From: Oscillospiraceae bacterium
GTDB lineage: Bacteria; Bacillota; Clostridia; Oscillospirales; Acutalibacteraceae
NCBI GenBank assembly: GCA_015066385.1
Contig: SVOJ01000012.1
Location: 1 to 64,000, forward strand
Direction: 5' to 3'
DNA length: 64,000 nucleotides
Below, one piece after another: positions 15,144 to 24,679 of the stretch (positions within the stretch are counted from its first letter, which is position 1; the number at the start of each line of letters is the position of its first letter). A model generated the notes under the pieces. It was not told the origin of the DNA, searched no databases, and worked only from the letters and a program-made list of their open reading frames with translations. Both the position numbers and the translations under genes were made by a program.

Positions 15144-15172
15144 ATTATACCATGCCGCAATTCACAAATCAA
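15144..15172 (-). promoter_or_regulatory. Lipase 2 promoter
   Basis: On the minus strand TTGATT (15172-15167), a 17-base spacer and TATAAT (15149-15144), with the GCGGCATGGTATA block shared with lipase 1. Confidence 0.75.
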
Positions 15173-15199
15173 CTATTTTTTAATTTTGTATACATATTT

Positions 15200-16102
15200 T
15201 TAAAACGACACCGTTCCGCTGACGAACAGGGTGGACACAACACCGATGGCAAAACCGATCCAACGGCGGACAGACAGCCGTTCACGGAACACGGTTGCCG
15301 CAATAAGGGTTGTGAGCATCAGCGGACAGATATTGACCAGTGGGAACATGACAGCCGCCGGCATGATACCTGCCAGATGCAGGTTGATGGCATGGGGGAA
15401 CGCCAGCGTGATACCGCCGAGCAAGGGAATCAGCACACCTTTTTTGGTAAAGGGGATCGGCTCTTTGACGGGGCTGCGTTTGTGCTCAACCGCCACCATT
15501 ACCCCGCACAGAATGATGGAGAAAATGAACGAGGAAACGAGGAAGATGGGAAGTTCGTCCTTGTGGGGCGAGGCCTGATGCACTTTCTGCAACACACCGA
15601 TCATACCGTTGAGCACGGTGGACACAAGGCACCAGATCAGCCATTTTGCATTGGCCTTGCGGCTTTCATCTTCTTTGTTCTTGTCGGTGGAGAACACCAC
15701 ACACAGCACCATCAGCACAATGCCGAAGCCCTGCGAAAGAGTGATTGTTTCACCGAAAAAGGGGCCGCTGAGGGTGGGAATGAGGGTTGCAAGGGAAGAA
15801 ATGACCATGGAATACGAAAACGGGCCGAGGGGAAGTGCCTTGAGCAGAGTGATGACCTGCCCGCAACAAACCGCACCGAACAGAATGCCTGTTAAAATGG
15901 AATAAGCACTGATTTTGCCGAAACCGCCCGACAGAATCGGAATCAGTACGGCGCAGGCAATGCTCTGAAACAGCACATAAAACCATGTGCCGAGGGTAGT
16001 TTGGGAAACATCTTTTGTGAATATGTTTTTGGTGATCCCCGTTAAACTGCTTGTCACAATGGTAATGGCAAGCAGGGCAAGGGTGGGTAAAGCGAGAATC
16101 AT
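15200..16102 (-). CDS. EamA-family (DMT) transporter
   Basis: A 300-residue integral membrane protein with about ten hydrophobic helices in two EamA repeats; for example GILFGAVCCGQVITLLKALPLGPFSY in the first and GIMPAAVMFPLVNICPLMLTTLIAATVFRERLS in the second, where the FRERL end-motif is typical. DMT exporters move small metabolites or amino acids; the substrate here is not identifiable. AAAGGAACCC precedes the ATG. It follows the beta-helix gene by 87 bases on the same strand, with a small CGGGCATAGCCCG hairpin between. Confidence 0.85.
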   Translation of the reverse strand: MILALPTLALLAITIVTSSLTGITKNIFTKDVSQTTLGTWFYVLFQSIACAVLIPILSGGFGKISAYSILTGILFGAVCCGQVITLLKALPLGPFSYSMVISSLATLIPTLSGPFFGETITLSQGFGIVLMVLCVVFSTDKNKEDESRKANAKWLIWCLVSTVLNGMIGVLQKVHQASPHKDELPIFLVSSFIFSIILCGVMVAVEHKRSPVKEPIPFTKKGVLIPLLGGITLAFPHAINLHLAGIMPAAVMFPLVNICPLMLTTLIAATVFRERLSVRRWIGFAIGVVSTLFVSGTVSF

Positions 16103-16156
16103 AAGGGTTCCTTTCTGTCAATGGGATAATTATGTTTTTATTCTTTAGGAATATTA

Positions 16157-16177
16157 CAAATTACGGTTTATCGGGCT
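16157..16177 (-). repeat. Inverted copy of the 3171-3191 repeat
   Basis: Read on the minus strand these 21 bases (starting AGCCCGATAAACC) are identical to 3171-3191 on the plus strand. An adjacent CGGGCATAGCCCG palindrome suggests a dispersed intergenic repeat family. Confidence 0.6.
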
Positions 16178-16189
16178 ATGCCCGAAGTT

Positions 16190-18817
16190 TTAATATCTGC
16201 CAATCTTATCAAGCGGCAGTGCTTCAAAGTCTTCGGGCAAACTTGCATCGGCAAGAAGCGAATAATCTCCGTTTGCCGCATCGGTAAAGAAACTGTCAAC
16301 TTTGCCAAGATAATAAATATTTTCTCTCGAAACGGTGCTGAAACGGTCCGCCGCTTCCGAAATATTCCCGATGCTTGCCGCATCGTCAAAAATCAGATTG
16401 TTTGCCACAATGCTGTTGGCGGGATTGGGAACAAAATCGGGGCTTTCCGTGTTTTCAAAATCATCCGAATAGGACTTATACTGCGGGAACGCTTCCTGCC
16501 ACACAGCCGTCTGCCACGGGGAATTGAACAGATGTTGCCACATATCACCGTCTTTGGATGAAGAATGCGTGAACCAACCGTTGTCGATGGCTCCTTCACG
16601 CGCACGGGAGTCGTAACTGACGGCACGATCGCCCGCATTGATGATGATATTGTTGCACACATCCAGATCTCTGCCGCCGCCGAGATGCAGAGCATATTTG
16701 GGAATGTTGATGAGCAGGTTGCCGTAAACGGTCTGCCCGGAAAGGGCATCGTCAAGGTAAATGCCGTCGGGTCTGTGACCGTCCGAACCGAGGTTATAAA
16801 TGCAGTTATAGCGGATAACAGTTCCGTACCAGTCCCAACGTCTTCCCGAATAGATAGCACCTGCATCATCGGACAACAGGCAGACATCGTGAATGAGGTT
16901 GTATTCAATGATGTGGTTGTTGCCGCTGTAGGTAATCGCTTCGTGCGGGGAATTATACATTTCGTTGTGCGAACAGATATTACCCACACCGTTTAAGGTG
17001 ACAGCCGGTTGATAGGTCAGATAAATTTCCGACCAGTCGTGGATGTGGTTATTGTCGGCGATGCTGTTGCCGGGGGTCAGGGTTGCAATGTCGCCACCCG
17101 TGATGTAAATACCGCCGCGTCCCGTACGGGTGATTTCGTTGTTGACGGCTTTATTGTTATACCCGTTCATGATGATGGCATTGCCTGCCACATTTTTGAC
17201 AAGACAACCGTCTACATACACATCGTCACCGTTCACATGCACAGCATCGGAACGGGTGCCCTTGATGGTCAGGTTTTCAAACCGCAGATGGCTTGCATCC
17301 ACCTTGAGGATGTTTTCAAGCGAAAGCGAAATGTCAATGCTTGCATCCTGCATATTTTCGGGGGCATACAGGCACAGAAGCCCCTTTTCGCGGTCAAGAT
17401 ACCATTCCCCTGCGGTGTCGAGTTCTTCAAGGACATTATAGAAATAATAAGGTGCACCGACCTTTGTGCCGTAAGTGCTTACGAACATGGGAGAAAGAAT
17501 ACCCGTGTCGGCTTCAAAATTGCCGATGAGGGTCGAGCCGTCTGCCCAGTCATATTTCCAGTAGCCCATCATCCATGCTTTATCGAGTTCTTTCCACGAT
17601 GCGATTCTTGCGGAAAGTTCATCATTGACACGGTAAACATCGGGTTCGGGGTTGCGGATATCATCCCAGTTTTCAACGGCGGTCAGTGCGCCGTCGCTTT
17701 CTCTGCCGAGCCCCGTGGAAACGACTTCTTCCGTGTGCAAAAAGCCTTCATTCGGATAACGGGCAATGGTCTGACGGATATCATTGACAAACAGCTCACA
17801 ATACAACGGACCCACATAGTCGCCGTCGTATTTTGCGGCGGTATTGTAGGAGCCTACGGCATAGAGCTTGCCCCAATCATCCGCTGTCAGAGAATACGGT
17901 TCTTTGGTAAGATCCAGCACAAACACCTTTTCTTTGGCGGTGTCGGAAAGACGGGAGAAAATTTCCGCATACTGCGAAGCGGGAACAAAATCGGACGGCT
18001 GCAAAGTCTGCCCGCCGTTGAGCACAACTTCGCCGTCACCGTAGGCGCAATATGTAACGGGACAGTTTTCCGTGCCGCCGTCTTCTTCGGTAAAGACCAC
18101 GGAAGACACACGGTAGTCCCCTGCCATCAGGCAAACGGTGATACCGTCTTTGCCTGTTTTATCGAGTGCACGAACTGCCTGCTGTGCTTTTTGGATGGTG
18201 GCAAAGGGAGCAGACAGAGAACCGTCGTTTTCGTCACTGCCCTTGGGGCTTACATAAAAATCACCTTCACGCAACTGCAATTCCTCCTTTGAAATGGGAT
18301 TGACCATGGGTGCCGCCGCTTTGTAATCTCTGTAAACAAAGGCCGTAAGAGTTGAAAACAGCATGGAGTAAATGATCAGTCCGACGGCCGCACCGCCGCC
18401 GACCGTCAGCGGGATCTGCACTGCTTTTTTGCCGAATTTTGAAACAAACACGGCAAACAGAATAAACAGACAGACTGCCTGTACCGCCGTTGCGGCATCA
18501 ATGGCGGTCTGTGCCATCTGCTCTTTGCCGACAATGACATTGATGTAAAAGGTAATGCCCCATTGCAGTGCGGCATAAATGAGAATGCAAGAAATGCTCA
18601 AAAGAGCTTGTTTTCCTTTTTTGTAAGGTGATTTACGCAAGACCTGCCCTGCGCCTGCCAGCAAACCGACACCGAGATAACCGAGTGCGGCATAAAAGCC
18701 CAACAATGCAAGATTGTTCCAACGCAGATATTCATAATAAAAACAATACAACGCATAAGCGGAAAGTGCCGTTGCAACAAAGCCGAGAATGATCCATATT
18801 ATTTTTTTGTTTTTCAT
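16190..18817 (-). CDS. Membrane-anchored right-handed beta-helix protein
   Basis: An 875-residue protein. The first ~175 residues contain about five membrane helices (IIWIILGFVATALSAYALYC onward). A secreted part begins FYVSPKGSDENDGSLSAPFATIQKAQQAV (~187-216), the classical start of pectate-lyase-like / DUF1565 beta-helix proteins. Beta-helix coils with Asn-rich ladders follow (NNKAVNNEITRTGRGGIYITGG; NNHIIEYNLIHD). The family covers polysaccharide lyases, alpha-1,3-galactosidase-like glycosidases and epimerases, and the catalytic residues cannot be fixed by eye. Having several membrane helices before a beta-helix is unusual, since most are secreted. AAAAGGGG precedes the ATG. Confidence 0.82.
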   Translation of the reverse strand: MKNKKIIWIILGFVATALSAYALYCFYYEYLRWNNLALLGFYAALGYLGVGLLAGAGQVLRKSPYKKGKQALLSISCILIYAALQWGITFYINVIVGKEQMAQTAIDAATAVQAVCLFILFAVFVSKFGKKAVQIPLTVGGGAAVGLIIYSMLFSTLTAFVYRDYKAAAPMVNPISKEELQLREGDFYVSPKGSDENDGSLSAPFATIQKAQQAVRALDKTGKDGITVCLMAGDYRVSSVVFTEEDGGTENCPVTYCAYGDGEVVLNGGQTLQPSDFVPASQYAEIFSRLSDTAKEKVFVLDLTKEPYSLTADDWGKLYAVGSYNTAAKYDGDYVGPLYCELFVNDIRQTIARYPNEGFLHTEEVVSTGLGRESDGALTAVENWDDIRNPEPDVYRVNDELSARIASWKELDKAWMMGYWKYDWADGSTLIGNFEADTGILSPMFVSTYGTKVGAPYYFYNVLEELDTAGEWYLDREKGLLCLYAPENMQDASIDISLSLENILKVDASHLRFENLTIKGTRSDAVHVNGDDVYVDGCLVKNVAGNAIIMNGYNNKAVNNEITRTGRGGIYITGGDIATLTPGNSIADNNHIHDWSEIYLTYQPAVTLNGVGNICSHNEMYNSPHEAITYSGNNHIIEYNLIHDVCLLSDDAGAIYSGRRWDWYGTVIRYNCIYNLGSDGHRPDGIYLDDALSGQTVYGNLLINIPKYALHLGGGRDLDVCNNIIINAGDRAVSYDSRAREGAIDNGWFTHSSSKDGDMWQHLFNSPWQTAVWQEAFPQYKSYSDDFENTESPDFVPNPANSIVANNLIFDDAASIGNISEAADRFSTVSRENIYYLGKVDSFFTDAANGDYSLLADASLPEDFEALPLDKIGRY

Positions 18818-18854
18818 CCCGTTTTTCCCCTTTTCAGAATACTTTTACAGCACA

Positions 18855-18879
18855 AAACACCCGACAAAGCCGGGTGTTT
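18855..18879 (-). terminator. Terminator after metallophosphoesterase 2
   Basis: On the minus strand AAACACCCGGC-TTT-GTCGGGTGTTT followed by TG; the T-run is short. Confidence 0.65.
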
Positions 18880-18889
18880 GCTTTATTTC

Positions 18890-20191
18890 TTAAAAAGCAA
18901 TTGTGAGTGCTTCGCTCTGATTACCCCAGACGTCTTCCGCAACCACTTCTGCATAAGCCGCACCGATAGGCTTTGCAAACTTAAATGTGATGCTGTCGGG
19001 TCTTTCGGCAAAGTAATACTGCGAGAATTCCCATGCGGCATACAGTTCTTCGCCGGCTTCGTTCTTTACGGAGATACGATAAAGATAAATTTCATTGCCG
19101 GCTTCAACGCTTGCCTGCGGCACGGTTACGGTTGCATTGATGAGACCGTTTTTGAAGGTCAGTGCGGCATCCTCTGCAAACACGGGTGCGTTTGCGGCAA
19201 GGCTTCTTGCTTCGTGCGAATACTTGGTCTTATTTTCTTCGGTCACATTGTCAACAAGATAGGTGCAAAGGATTTCACCTGCGGTGATGTCGAGCACTTT
19301 AACAAGAATACGGTTTTCGGCATCAACTTCAAGAATCAGAGCCTGGGCTACCTGCTTGCTGCCGTCGGGATGAATGGAGTTTACACCGTCCACGCTGAAT
19401 TCGGCATACGACAGACCGCAGTCACCGATGGCGGTGAAAGTGCCCTGCCAGATGCTTCGCGGGTCGTTGGACGGATAGTGGGAATGGCCCGAAATGTCCA
19501 CGACCTGCGGATACTTGTTGAGCACCTCGGTGAAATATTTCACACCCCAGCCTTCGTGCGTATAACTGCCGAAGACGGTGTCGGTGATGTGTTCATGCTG
19601 GAAAACAAACACGGGCTTGTCGGGTGTGTCGGCAACAGCGACAGCCAATTCTCTATCAAGCCATTCGACCTGCGAAGGCAGATAATGTGCATCTTCGTCA
19701 GCACAAGCGGAAATAACAATAAAATGATAGCCGTTTATAACGGTGTGGTAATCAGGTTGCTGCCCTGTTACCTGCGTGAGCATGGCAAGGGAATCTGCCT
19801 TGGAGTAAAAATTGCCGTCATGGCTGGCAACCGCCGCCAGAGAGAGGGCTTTCGTTTCGTCACGAAGCACATTGTTGACCGTTGCACCGAATGCGGCATA
19901 AGCGGTCATGGATCCTTCGTCGGTGATATCACCCGAAAAGACAACGGCATCGACCTTGTTGTAATCGGCATCCTTGTCGGCAAGGGCATATGCCTGTTTC
20001 ATCATCTTTGTAATGCGGCGGCAACCCGTGTCACCCAATGTGATAACATGGGTATCGCTTGCGGCAACAAAACGCATCACGGGAACGAAATCATCTTCAA
20101 TATCCTTGGGTGTTGCGGGTGCCACAAACAAACCGAAAAAGGTTGCGAGGGTGGTGAATATGGTCAGTACAACAGAAACAAAAACCTGCAT
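18890..20191 (-). CDS. Secreted calcineurin-like metallophosphoesterase, paralogue 2
   Basis: A 433-residue protein with an N-terminal hydrophobic segment (VFVSVVLTIFTTLATFFGLFVA) and all metal-ligand blocks: AASDTHVI (D-x-H), FSGDITDEG (GD), ASHDGN in the GNH position (Asn replaced by an SHD form), FQHEHI and SGHSHYPSNDPRSIWQ (GHxH). The SHD variant of the third block is a departure from the family consensus GNHD/E. A C-terminal beta-sandwich domain (~330-433) matches the one in the paralogue at 8382-9722. GGAGGCGTTTTT precedes the ATG. It likely acts on phosphate esters outside the membrane; the substrate is unknown. Confidence 0.87.
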   Translation of the reverse strand: MQVFVSVVLTIFTTLATFFGLFVAPATPKDIEDDFVPVMRFVAASDTHVITLGDTGCRRITKMMKQAYALADKDADYNKVDAVVFSGDITDEGSMTAYAAFGATVNNVLRDETKALSLAAVASHDGNFYSKADSLAMLTQVTGQQPDYHTVINGYHFIVISACADEDAHYLPSQVEWLDRELAVAVADTPDKPVFVFQHEHITDTVFGSYTHEGWGVKYFTEVLNKYPQVVDISGHSHYPSNDPRSIWQGTFTAIGDCGLSYAEFSVDGVNSIHPDGSKQVAQALILEVDAENRILVKVLDITAGEILCTYLVDNVTEENKTKYSHEARSLAANAPVFAEDAALTFKNGLINATVTVPQASVEAGNEIYLYRISVKNEAGEELYAAWEFSQYYFAERPDSITFKFAKPIGAAYAEVVAEDVWGNQSEALTIAF

Positions 20192-20251
20192 AAAAACGCC
20201 TCCGTTTTCTTTTTTTTCATCTTACCATGATAAGGAAAGGATTGCAATGCT

Positions 20252-21313
20252 TTATTTTAAATTGCTTTTTATATGTTCCATATAATACAACCAGTCTTTG
20301 CGGCTGAAAAAGTGAATGCCTGCGCGCAGATGATAGGCAATGTGCCCGCCGTGCAGGAAAGTCCCGATATCGGATTGTGTGTCATCCCCGTCAAAGCCTT
20401 TTTTACCGAGCAATTCCCAAGCGGGTGCGGCGGCGGTACAGCAAATTTTTTCACTCCACGGGTCTGCCCACAGATCGTCCTTTGCGCAACCCACGCATGC
20501 AAAGCGGGGTGCAATACAGGCAAGTGCCATGTGCTGATCGAGCACTTCAAAGACCGTTTCGGTGGTATATTTATGATGATTCTCACAGAACCAATAGTGG
20601 AAATATTTGTGAATATGTTCATACGTTTCGGCATCCGCGTGTTTGGTCTGTTCGAGTGCCGTGCCGCCGCAACCCGAACCGTTGATGAGTGCAAAGCGGA
20701 TTCTTTCATCCTGTGCGGCACACCACATGGCGGTTTTTCCGAGACGGGAATGTCCTGCCACGGCAACATTATTTTGGTCAATTTCGGGACGGTTCAGCAA
20801 ATAGTCAAGCGCACCCTGCATGGCATACGCCCACAGGGATATTTTTCCCCAACCCGTGCCGTCGGTCGGGCGCTCAAAACAGCCTGCAAGACCGTCTGCG
20901 AAATCGGCATCGTCGGACGTGATATCCTTGTAGCAGATTTCGGCAAGGCAGAAACCGTTGTCAATGATTTCTTCGGTCGGACAGTACATATCGTACGGTT
21001 CGGGACGGAAATTGATCAGCAGAATCAGCGGATGCACCTTGCCGTCAGTGGGAATAAACAGGTGCATCGGAACGGTGTGGTCGCCTTTGGGTGCGTGGAA
21101 AGTCAGTTTCACCGATTCAAGCCTTGCACTGCCTCCCGCACATTTGGGGTTGACTTCGGCAACTTCGGCGGTCACTTTGCATTTTTCGGGTGCAAAGCCA
21201 TATTCTTCATGACGTAACAAATCGAGCAGTTCTTGCCTGCGTTTTGTCCAGTCCTCTGCGGTACAAACGGGCTTGCCGTCAGCAAAACGCAACAATTCGG
21301 GTCTGATATTCAT
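20252..21313 (-). CDS. CE15-like glucuronoyl esterase / alpha-beta hydrolase
   Basis: A 353-residue hydrolase without signal peptide. GHSRLGKTAMWCAAQDERIRF (~186-206) holds the nucleophile Ser in the G-x-S-R-x-G-K motif characteristic of CE15 glucuronoyl esterases, followed by NGSGCGGTAL. A late HGGHIAYHLRAGIHFF supplies the probable catalytic His. CE15 enzymes cleave ester links between lignin and glucuronoxylan. The neighbouring GH51 gene supports a plant-polysaccharide role, but the lack of a secretion signal argues for a cytoplasmic substrate such as an imported oligosaccharide. The start overlaps the ASCH gene stop by 4 bases (ATGA). Confidence 0.8.
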   Translation of the reverse strand: MNIRPELLRFADGKPVCTAEDWTKRRQELLDLLRHEEYGFAPEKCKVTAEVAEVNPKCAGGSARLESVKLTFHAPKGDHTVPMHLFIPTDGKVHPLILLINFRPEPYDMYCPTEEIIDNGFCLAEICYKDITSDDADFADGLAGCFERPTDGTGWGKISLWAYAMQGALDYLLNRPEIDQNNVAVAGHSRLGKTAMWCAAQDERIRFALINGSGCGGTALEQTKHADAETYEHIHKYFHYWFCENHHKYTTETVFEVLDQHMALACIAPRFACVGCAKDDLWADPWSEKICCTAAAPAWELLGKKGFDGDDTQSDIGTFLHGGHIAYHLRAGIHFFSRKDWLYYMEHIKSNLK

Positions 21314-21768
21314 GCTTTATCCTCCTTTTGTTTCGGATATACAAGTTCAAATTCTTCACACACAACAGGGGTCTGACGGGTAAAAGGCAAATCGATTGCC
21401 GAAAGTTCTTTTCTGAAAAAGTCTTCATGCTCCCGCCGCCAATAAGCCAACGAGCCGTTCCCCTCACCTTCTTTTGCGGCATGCAAAGGGGAAACTTTGT
21501 TGAACGCGCACATGTAAACGAGCGTTGTGCGGATCACACAGACCGCATTTTCGCGACTGTCGAGCACCACACTGTATTGTCCCGCTTTCGGCAAAGGCGC
21601 GTTTTCATGTGCATATACTTCATGGAGGGATGAACAAGCCGTCTTTTTGCCGCAACGCACAAGTTCTGCCAACAAATCGGCATCCACACCGAATGCAAAT
21701 GCATCATAGTCCGTCTGCGGCAGATTATTTTCTTGCAAAAATGCACGAAACATTTCATTGGCTTTCAT
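21310..21768 (-). CDS. ASCH-domain protein
   Basis: A 152-residue protein with the ASCH (PUA-like) fold: GVDADLLAELVRCGKKTACSSLHE (the conserved G-K-T-A-T/S-like start), SVVLDSRENAVCVIRTT in the middle strands and HEDFFRKEL further on. ASCH proteins are thought to bind RNA or modified nucleosides and one group hydrolyses N4-acetylcytidine. The start at 21768 has AAGGGTGAGAAA before it; an upstream in-frame start lacks a site. A TATAAT sits upstream on the minus strand (about 21795), diverging from the GH51 promoter. Coupled to the CE15-like gene by ATGA overlap. Confidence 0.82.
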   Translation of the reverse strand: MKANEMFRAFLQENNLPQTDYDAFAFGVDADLLAELVRCGKKTACSSLHEVYAHENAPLPKAGQYSVVLDSRENAVCVIRTTLVYMCAFNKVSPLHAAKEGEGNGSLAYWRREHEDFFRKELSAIDLPFTRQTPVVCEEFELVYPKQKEDKA

Positions 21769-21834
21769 TTTCTCACCCTTTTTGTTCCCTATTATATCAG
21801 TTATCTTTCCGTTTTTCCACTGCAAATATAAATG

Positions 21835-21862
21835 TTGACAAAAAAGTTTTTTAATGTAAAAT
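21835..21862 (+). promoter_or_regulatory. GH51 gene promoter
   Basis: TTGACA (21835-21840), a 16-base spacer and TAAAAT (21857-21862). Confidence 0.7.
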
Positions 21863-21891
21863 AAAATTATTAAACAGAAAGGATGTTATTT

Positions 21892-24633
21892 ATGAAACAT
21901 TCCCTTGTAAACATATGGCAAAAGATCGTTGCATTTTTCAGTGCCGCATTCATGCTCATCTGCGGACTGTTTGCAGAAAAGGAGCCTGAAAAAATGTATC
22001 CCGAAAATAACACAATCGGCACTTATGATGAACAGACCGCCGACTACAACCTGAACATTCTGCCCGAAAGCCAAGTGCATGACATTTCCGACATTCTTTA
22101 CGGTGTATTTTTTGAAGACATCAACTTCGCGGCAGATGCAGGCCTTTATGCCGAAAAAATCGCAAACCGCTCGTTTGAATTCACCGCCCTTGCAACCGAT
22201 GACGAACTGTTTCATTGGGCTGCCGTGAATGGTGCTGCTCTGAATGTTTTGATTGATGCTTCCGATGCACTCAACCGCAACAACACAAACTATCTTGTCA
22301 TTGCAAACGAAGCCGACTCCCCCGCGGGTGCAAAAAACATCGGCTTTATGGAAGGCATGAACCTTGACGAAGGTGCCGCATACAATTTCTCGGTCTGGGC
22401 AAAGGGGCTTGACGGTTACACGGGTAAACTCTATGCCCGCATCTGTGTCGGGGACGAAGTGATTGACGAAGCGGTCATTGAAAACATCACTGCCGACTGG
22501 GCGCAGTACAAAATGACCCTTGAAAGCACTGTCACCGCAATCGAAAATGTATCTGCACAGATTCTCATTGATAACGGTAAAGCGGCTGTTGACATGGTTT
22601 CGCTGTTCCCCGTTGATACCTACAAAGGCAGAGAAAACGGTCTGCGCAAAGACCTTTGCATGCTTCTTGAAGAAATGCAACCCAAATTCCTGCGATTCCC
22701 CGGTGGCTGTGTCATTGAAGGATACACCTGGGAAACGGCTTACCACTGGAAAGACAGCATCGGTGTGGATGAAAACGGCGATCCGCTTTTGTTCAACGGC
22801 ACGTACGGCGATGTTGCCGCCCGTTTGCAGGGTGAAAACATCTGGACCGACCATGCCGCAACCGAAGACCCGTATCCGTCCTTCATGACCTACGGCCTGG
22901 GCTTCTATGAATACTTCCTTTTGTGCGAAGACCTCGGTGCGGTTGCCGTGCCCGTTCTGAACTGCGGACTGTACTGCCAGATGCGCGGCATGGGTCCCGT
23001 GGACATGAATTCGGAAGAATTTGCAAAGTATCTCGACGATATGTTTGACCTCATCGAGTTCTGTCGCGGTGATGAAACCACTCCTTGGGGCAAGGCAAGA
23101 ATTGCCATGGGGCACACAGAACCCTTTGACCTGCAATACATCTGCATCGGCAACGAAAACGAAGGAATGGATTACTATGAACGCTATGTTGCTTTCTTAG
23201 AAGCATTCCTTGCCGCAAAAGCAGAAAACCCCGAACTTTATGAAGGCATTGAACTGATTTATTCCGCAGGTGCGGCAGATGCCACCCACGGTGTCAACTA
23301 CATCGGCTCTTACGCATATGCAAAAGACTATCTTGAAGCACATCCTGAACTTTCCGTCAACGATTTTGCGGGGGCAACCGACCAGCATTATTACAACGAT
23401 CCCATCTGGTTCCGCCGCAACACCGACTACTATGATGAAAAGAATTATTCCCGCACCGTGGAGGGTATGACCGACACCAACTACGGCGGTGCAATTCAGG
23501 TTTTCTTAGGTGAATATGCCGCCCGTTCCAACAGCCTCGAAGCAGCCCTTGCGGAAGCGGCTTACATGACAGGTCTTGAACGCAACGGCGACATCGTCCG
23601 TATGGCGGCTTATGCACCGCTGTTCTCCTCCACCACGGCAAGGCACTGGAGTCCGAACCTCATCTGGTTCAACAATTCCGACAGCATCGGTTCGATCAGT
23701 TACTATGCACAAAAACTGTTCTCCGCCAATGCAGGCACCACGCTTCTTGAAAGCAGTCTTGACGGTGCACTGATTGAACAGCCCACCCTTTCGGGCAAGG
23801 TCGGTGTCGGCACATGGTACACAAGTGCAAAATTTGACAATGTCAAGGTCGTTTCCAATGCAGACGGCAAGATTCTCGGCGAAGATGATTTCTCCATTAA
23901 CACCTTCTGGTGGAACTGGGATGCCGCCACCGACGGCAAATTCAAGGTCGAAGACGGTGCACTGGTGCAGAAGACCACCGAAATGAACTATTCCAACACG
24001 GGTTCTGTCGCTTACTTCGGCTCTTCCGATTGGGAAGACTACACCTTTACCGTGGAAGCGACCAAACTCGACGGCGAAGAAGGATTTATCATTCCCTTTG
24101 CAGTCAAAGACACAAAGAACAACTACTTCTGGAATATCGGCGGCTGGGGCAATACCGTTTCCTGCCTGCAAAGCATTGAAAACGATGTCAAAACAGGACA
24201 AATCATCGGCACCATCCGCGATTTCACAGCCGAAACAGGCAAGACATACGAACTGAAAGTGGTTGTCAGCGGCAGAAACATTCAGTGCTACATCGACGGT
24301 GAACTGTATGTTGATTACACCACGGGTTCTTCCTGCGAAGCCGAAGCTTATCAGGTCGTCAGCACCGACGAAACGGGTGACATCATTGTAAAACTCGTCA
24401 ATGTCACAAACAGCCCCCGCACCTTTGCCGTGACCATCGACGAAAACACCGCAGTGAACAGCACGGCAACGGCTTACCAGATGTTCCACACCGATCCGAC
24501 GGTTGAAAACCACATCGGACAGACGGAAAATGTAAAAATTGAAGAAATCACCCTCGAAAACATCACAAACGCATTCAACTACACCGTTCCCTGCTACTCT
24601 GCAACGGTTGTACGCATTCAAAGAGCAAAATAA
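21892..24633 (+). CDS. GH51 alpha-L-arabinofuranosidase, membrane-anchored or secreted
   Basis: A 913-residue protein. A hydrophobic segment (IVAFFSAAFMLICGLF) near the N-terminus acts as signal or anchor. GH51 features follow: ISDILYGVFFEDINFAADAG, a carbohydrate-binding-like insert (~95-200), FLRFPGGCVIEGYTW, the acid/base in CIGNENEG (Glu ~422), and the nucleophile in FLGEYAAR (Glu ~541). A concanavalin-like / DUF1080-type module occupies ~660-810, within the catalytic C-terminal region, before the final beta-sandwich. It releases arabinose side chains from arabinoxylan or arabinan. The ATG at 21892 is chosen over 21883 because the AAAGG site is correctly spaced for it. Confidence 0.9.
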   Translation: MKHSLVNIWQKIVAFFSAAFMLICGLFAEKEPEKMYPENNTIGTYDEQTADYNLNILPESQVHDISDILYGVFFEDINFAADAGLYAEKIANRSFEFTALATDDELFHWAAVNGAALNVLIDASDALNRNNTNYLVIANEADSPAGAKNIGFMEGMNLDEGAAYNFSVWAKGLDGYTGKLYARICVGDEVIDEAVIENITADWAQYKMTLESTVTAIENVSAQILIDNGKAAVDMVSLFPVDTYKGRENGLRKDLCMLLEEMQPKFLRFPGGCVIEGYTWETAYHWKDSIGVDENGDPLLFNGTYGDVAARLQGENIWTDHAATEDPYPSFMTYGLGFYEYFLLCEDLGAVAVPVLNCGLYCQMRGMGPVDMNSEEFAKYLDDMFDLIEFCRGDETTPWGKARIAMGHTEPFDLQYICIGNENEGMDYYERYVAFLEAFLAAKAENPELYEGIELIYSAGAADATHGVNYIGSYAYAKDYLEAHPELSVNDFAGATDQHYYNDPIWFRRNTDYYDEKNYSRTVEGMTDTNYGGAIQVFLGEYAARSNSLEAALAEAAYMTGLERNGDIVRMAAYAPLFSSTTARHWSPNLIWFNNSDSIGSISYYAQKLFSANAGTTLLESSLDGALIEQPTLSGKVGVGTWYTSAKFDNVKVVSNADGKILGEDDFSINTFWWNWDAATDGKFKVEDGALVQKTTEMNYSNTGSVAYFGSSDWEDYTFTVEATKLDGEEGFIIPFAVKDTKNNYFWNIGGWGNTVSCLQSIENDVKTGQIIGTIRDFTAETGKTYELKVVVSGRNIQCYIDGELYVDYTTGSSCEAEAYQVVSTDETGDIIVKLVNVTNSPRTFAVTIDENTAVNSTATAYQMFHTDPTVENHIGQTENVKIEEITLENITNAFNYTVPCYSATVVRIQRAK

Positions 24634-24645
24634 AACTTTTACCAC

Positions 24646-24677
24646 CCGGGTCTGCAAACGCAGGCCCGGTTTTTTTG
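24646..24677 (+). terminator. Terminator after the GH51 gene
   Basis: CCCGGGTCTGC / GCAGGCCCGGT stem with loop AAAC and T7. A close copy follows the XRE gene at 25619-25652. Confidence 0.85.
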
Positions 24678-24679
24678 CC

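Noticed and set aside
17009..18292. 427-codon plus-strand ORF opposite the beta-helix gene
   Set aside because: Shadow of the minus-strand gene; no family resemblance or start signal.
18878..20230. 450-codon plus-strand ORF opposite metallophosphoesterase 2
   Set aside because: Antisense to a clear enzyme and composed of typical shadow residues.
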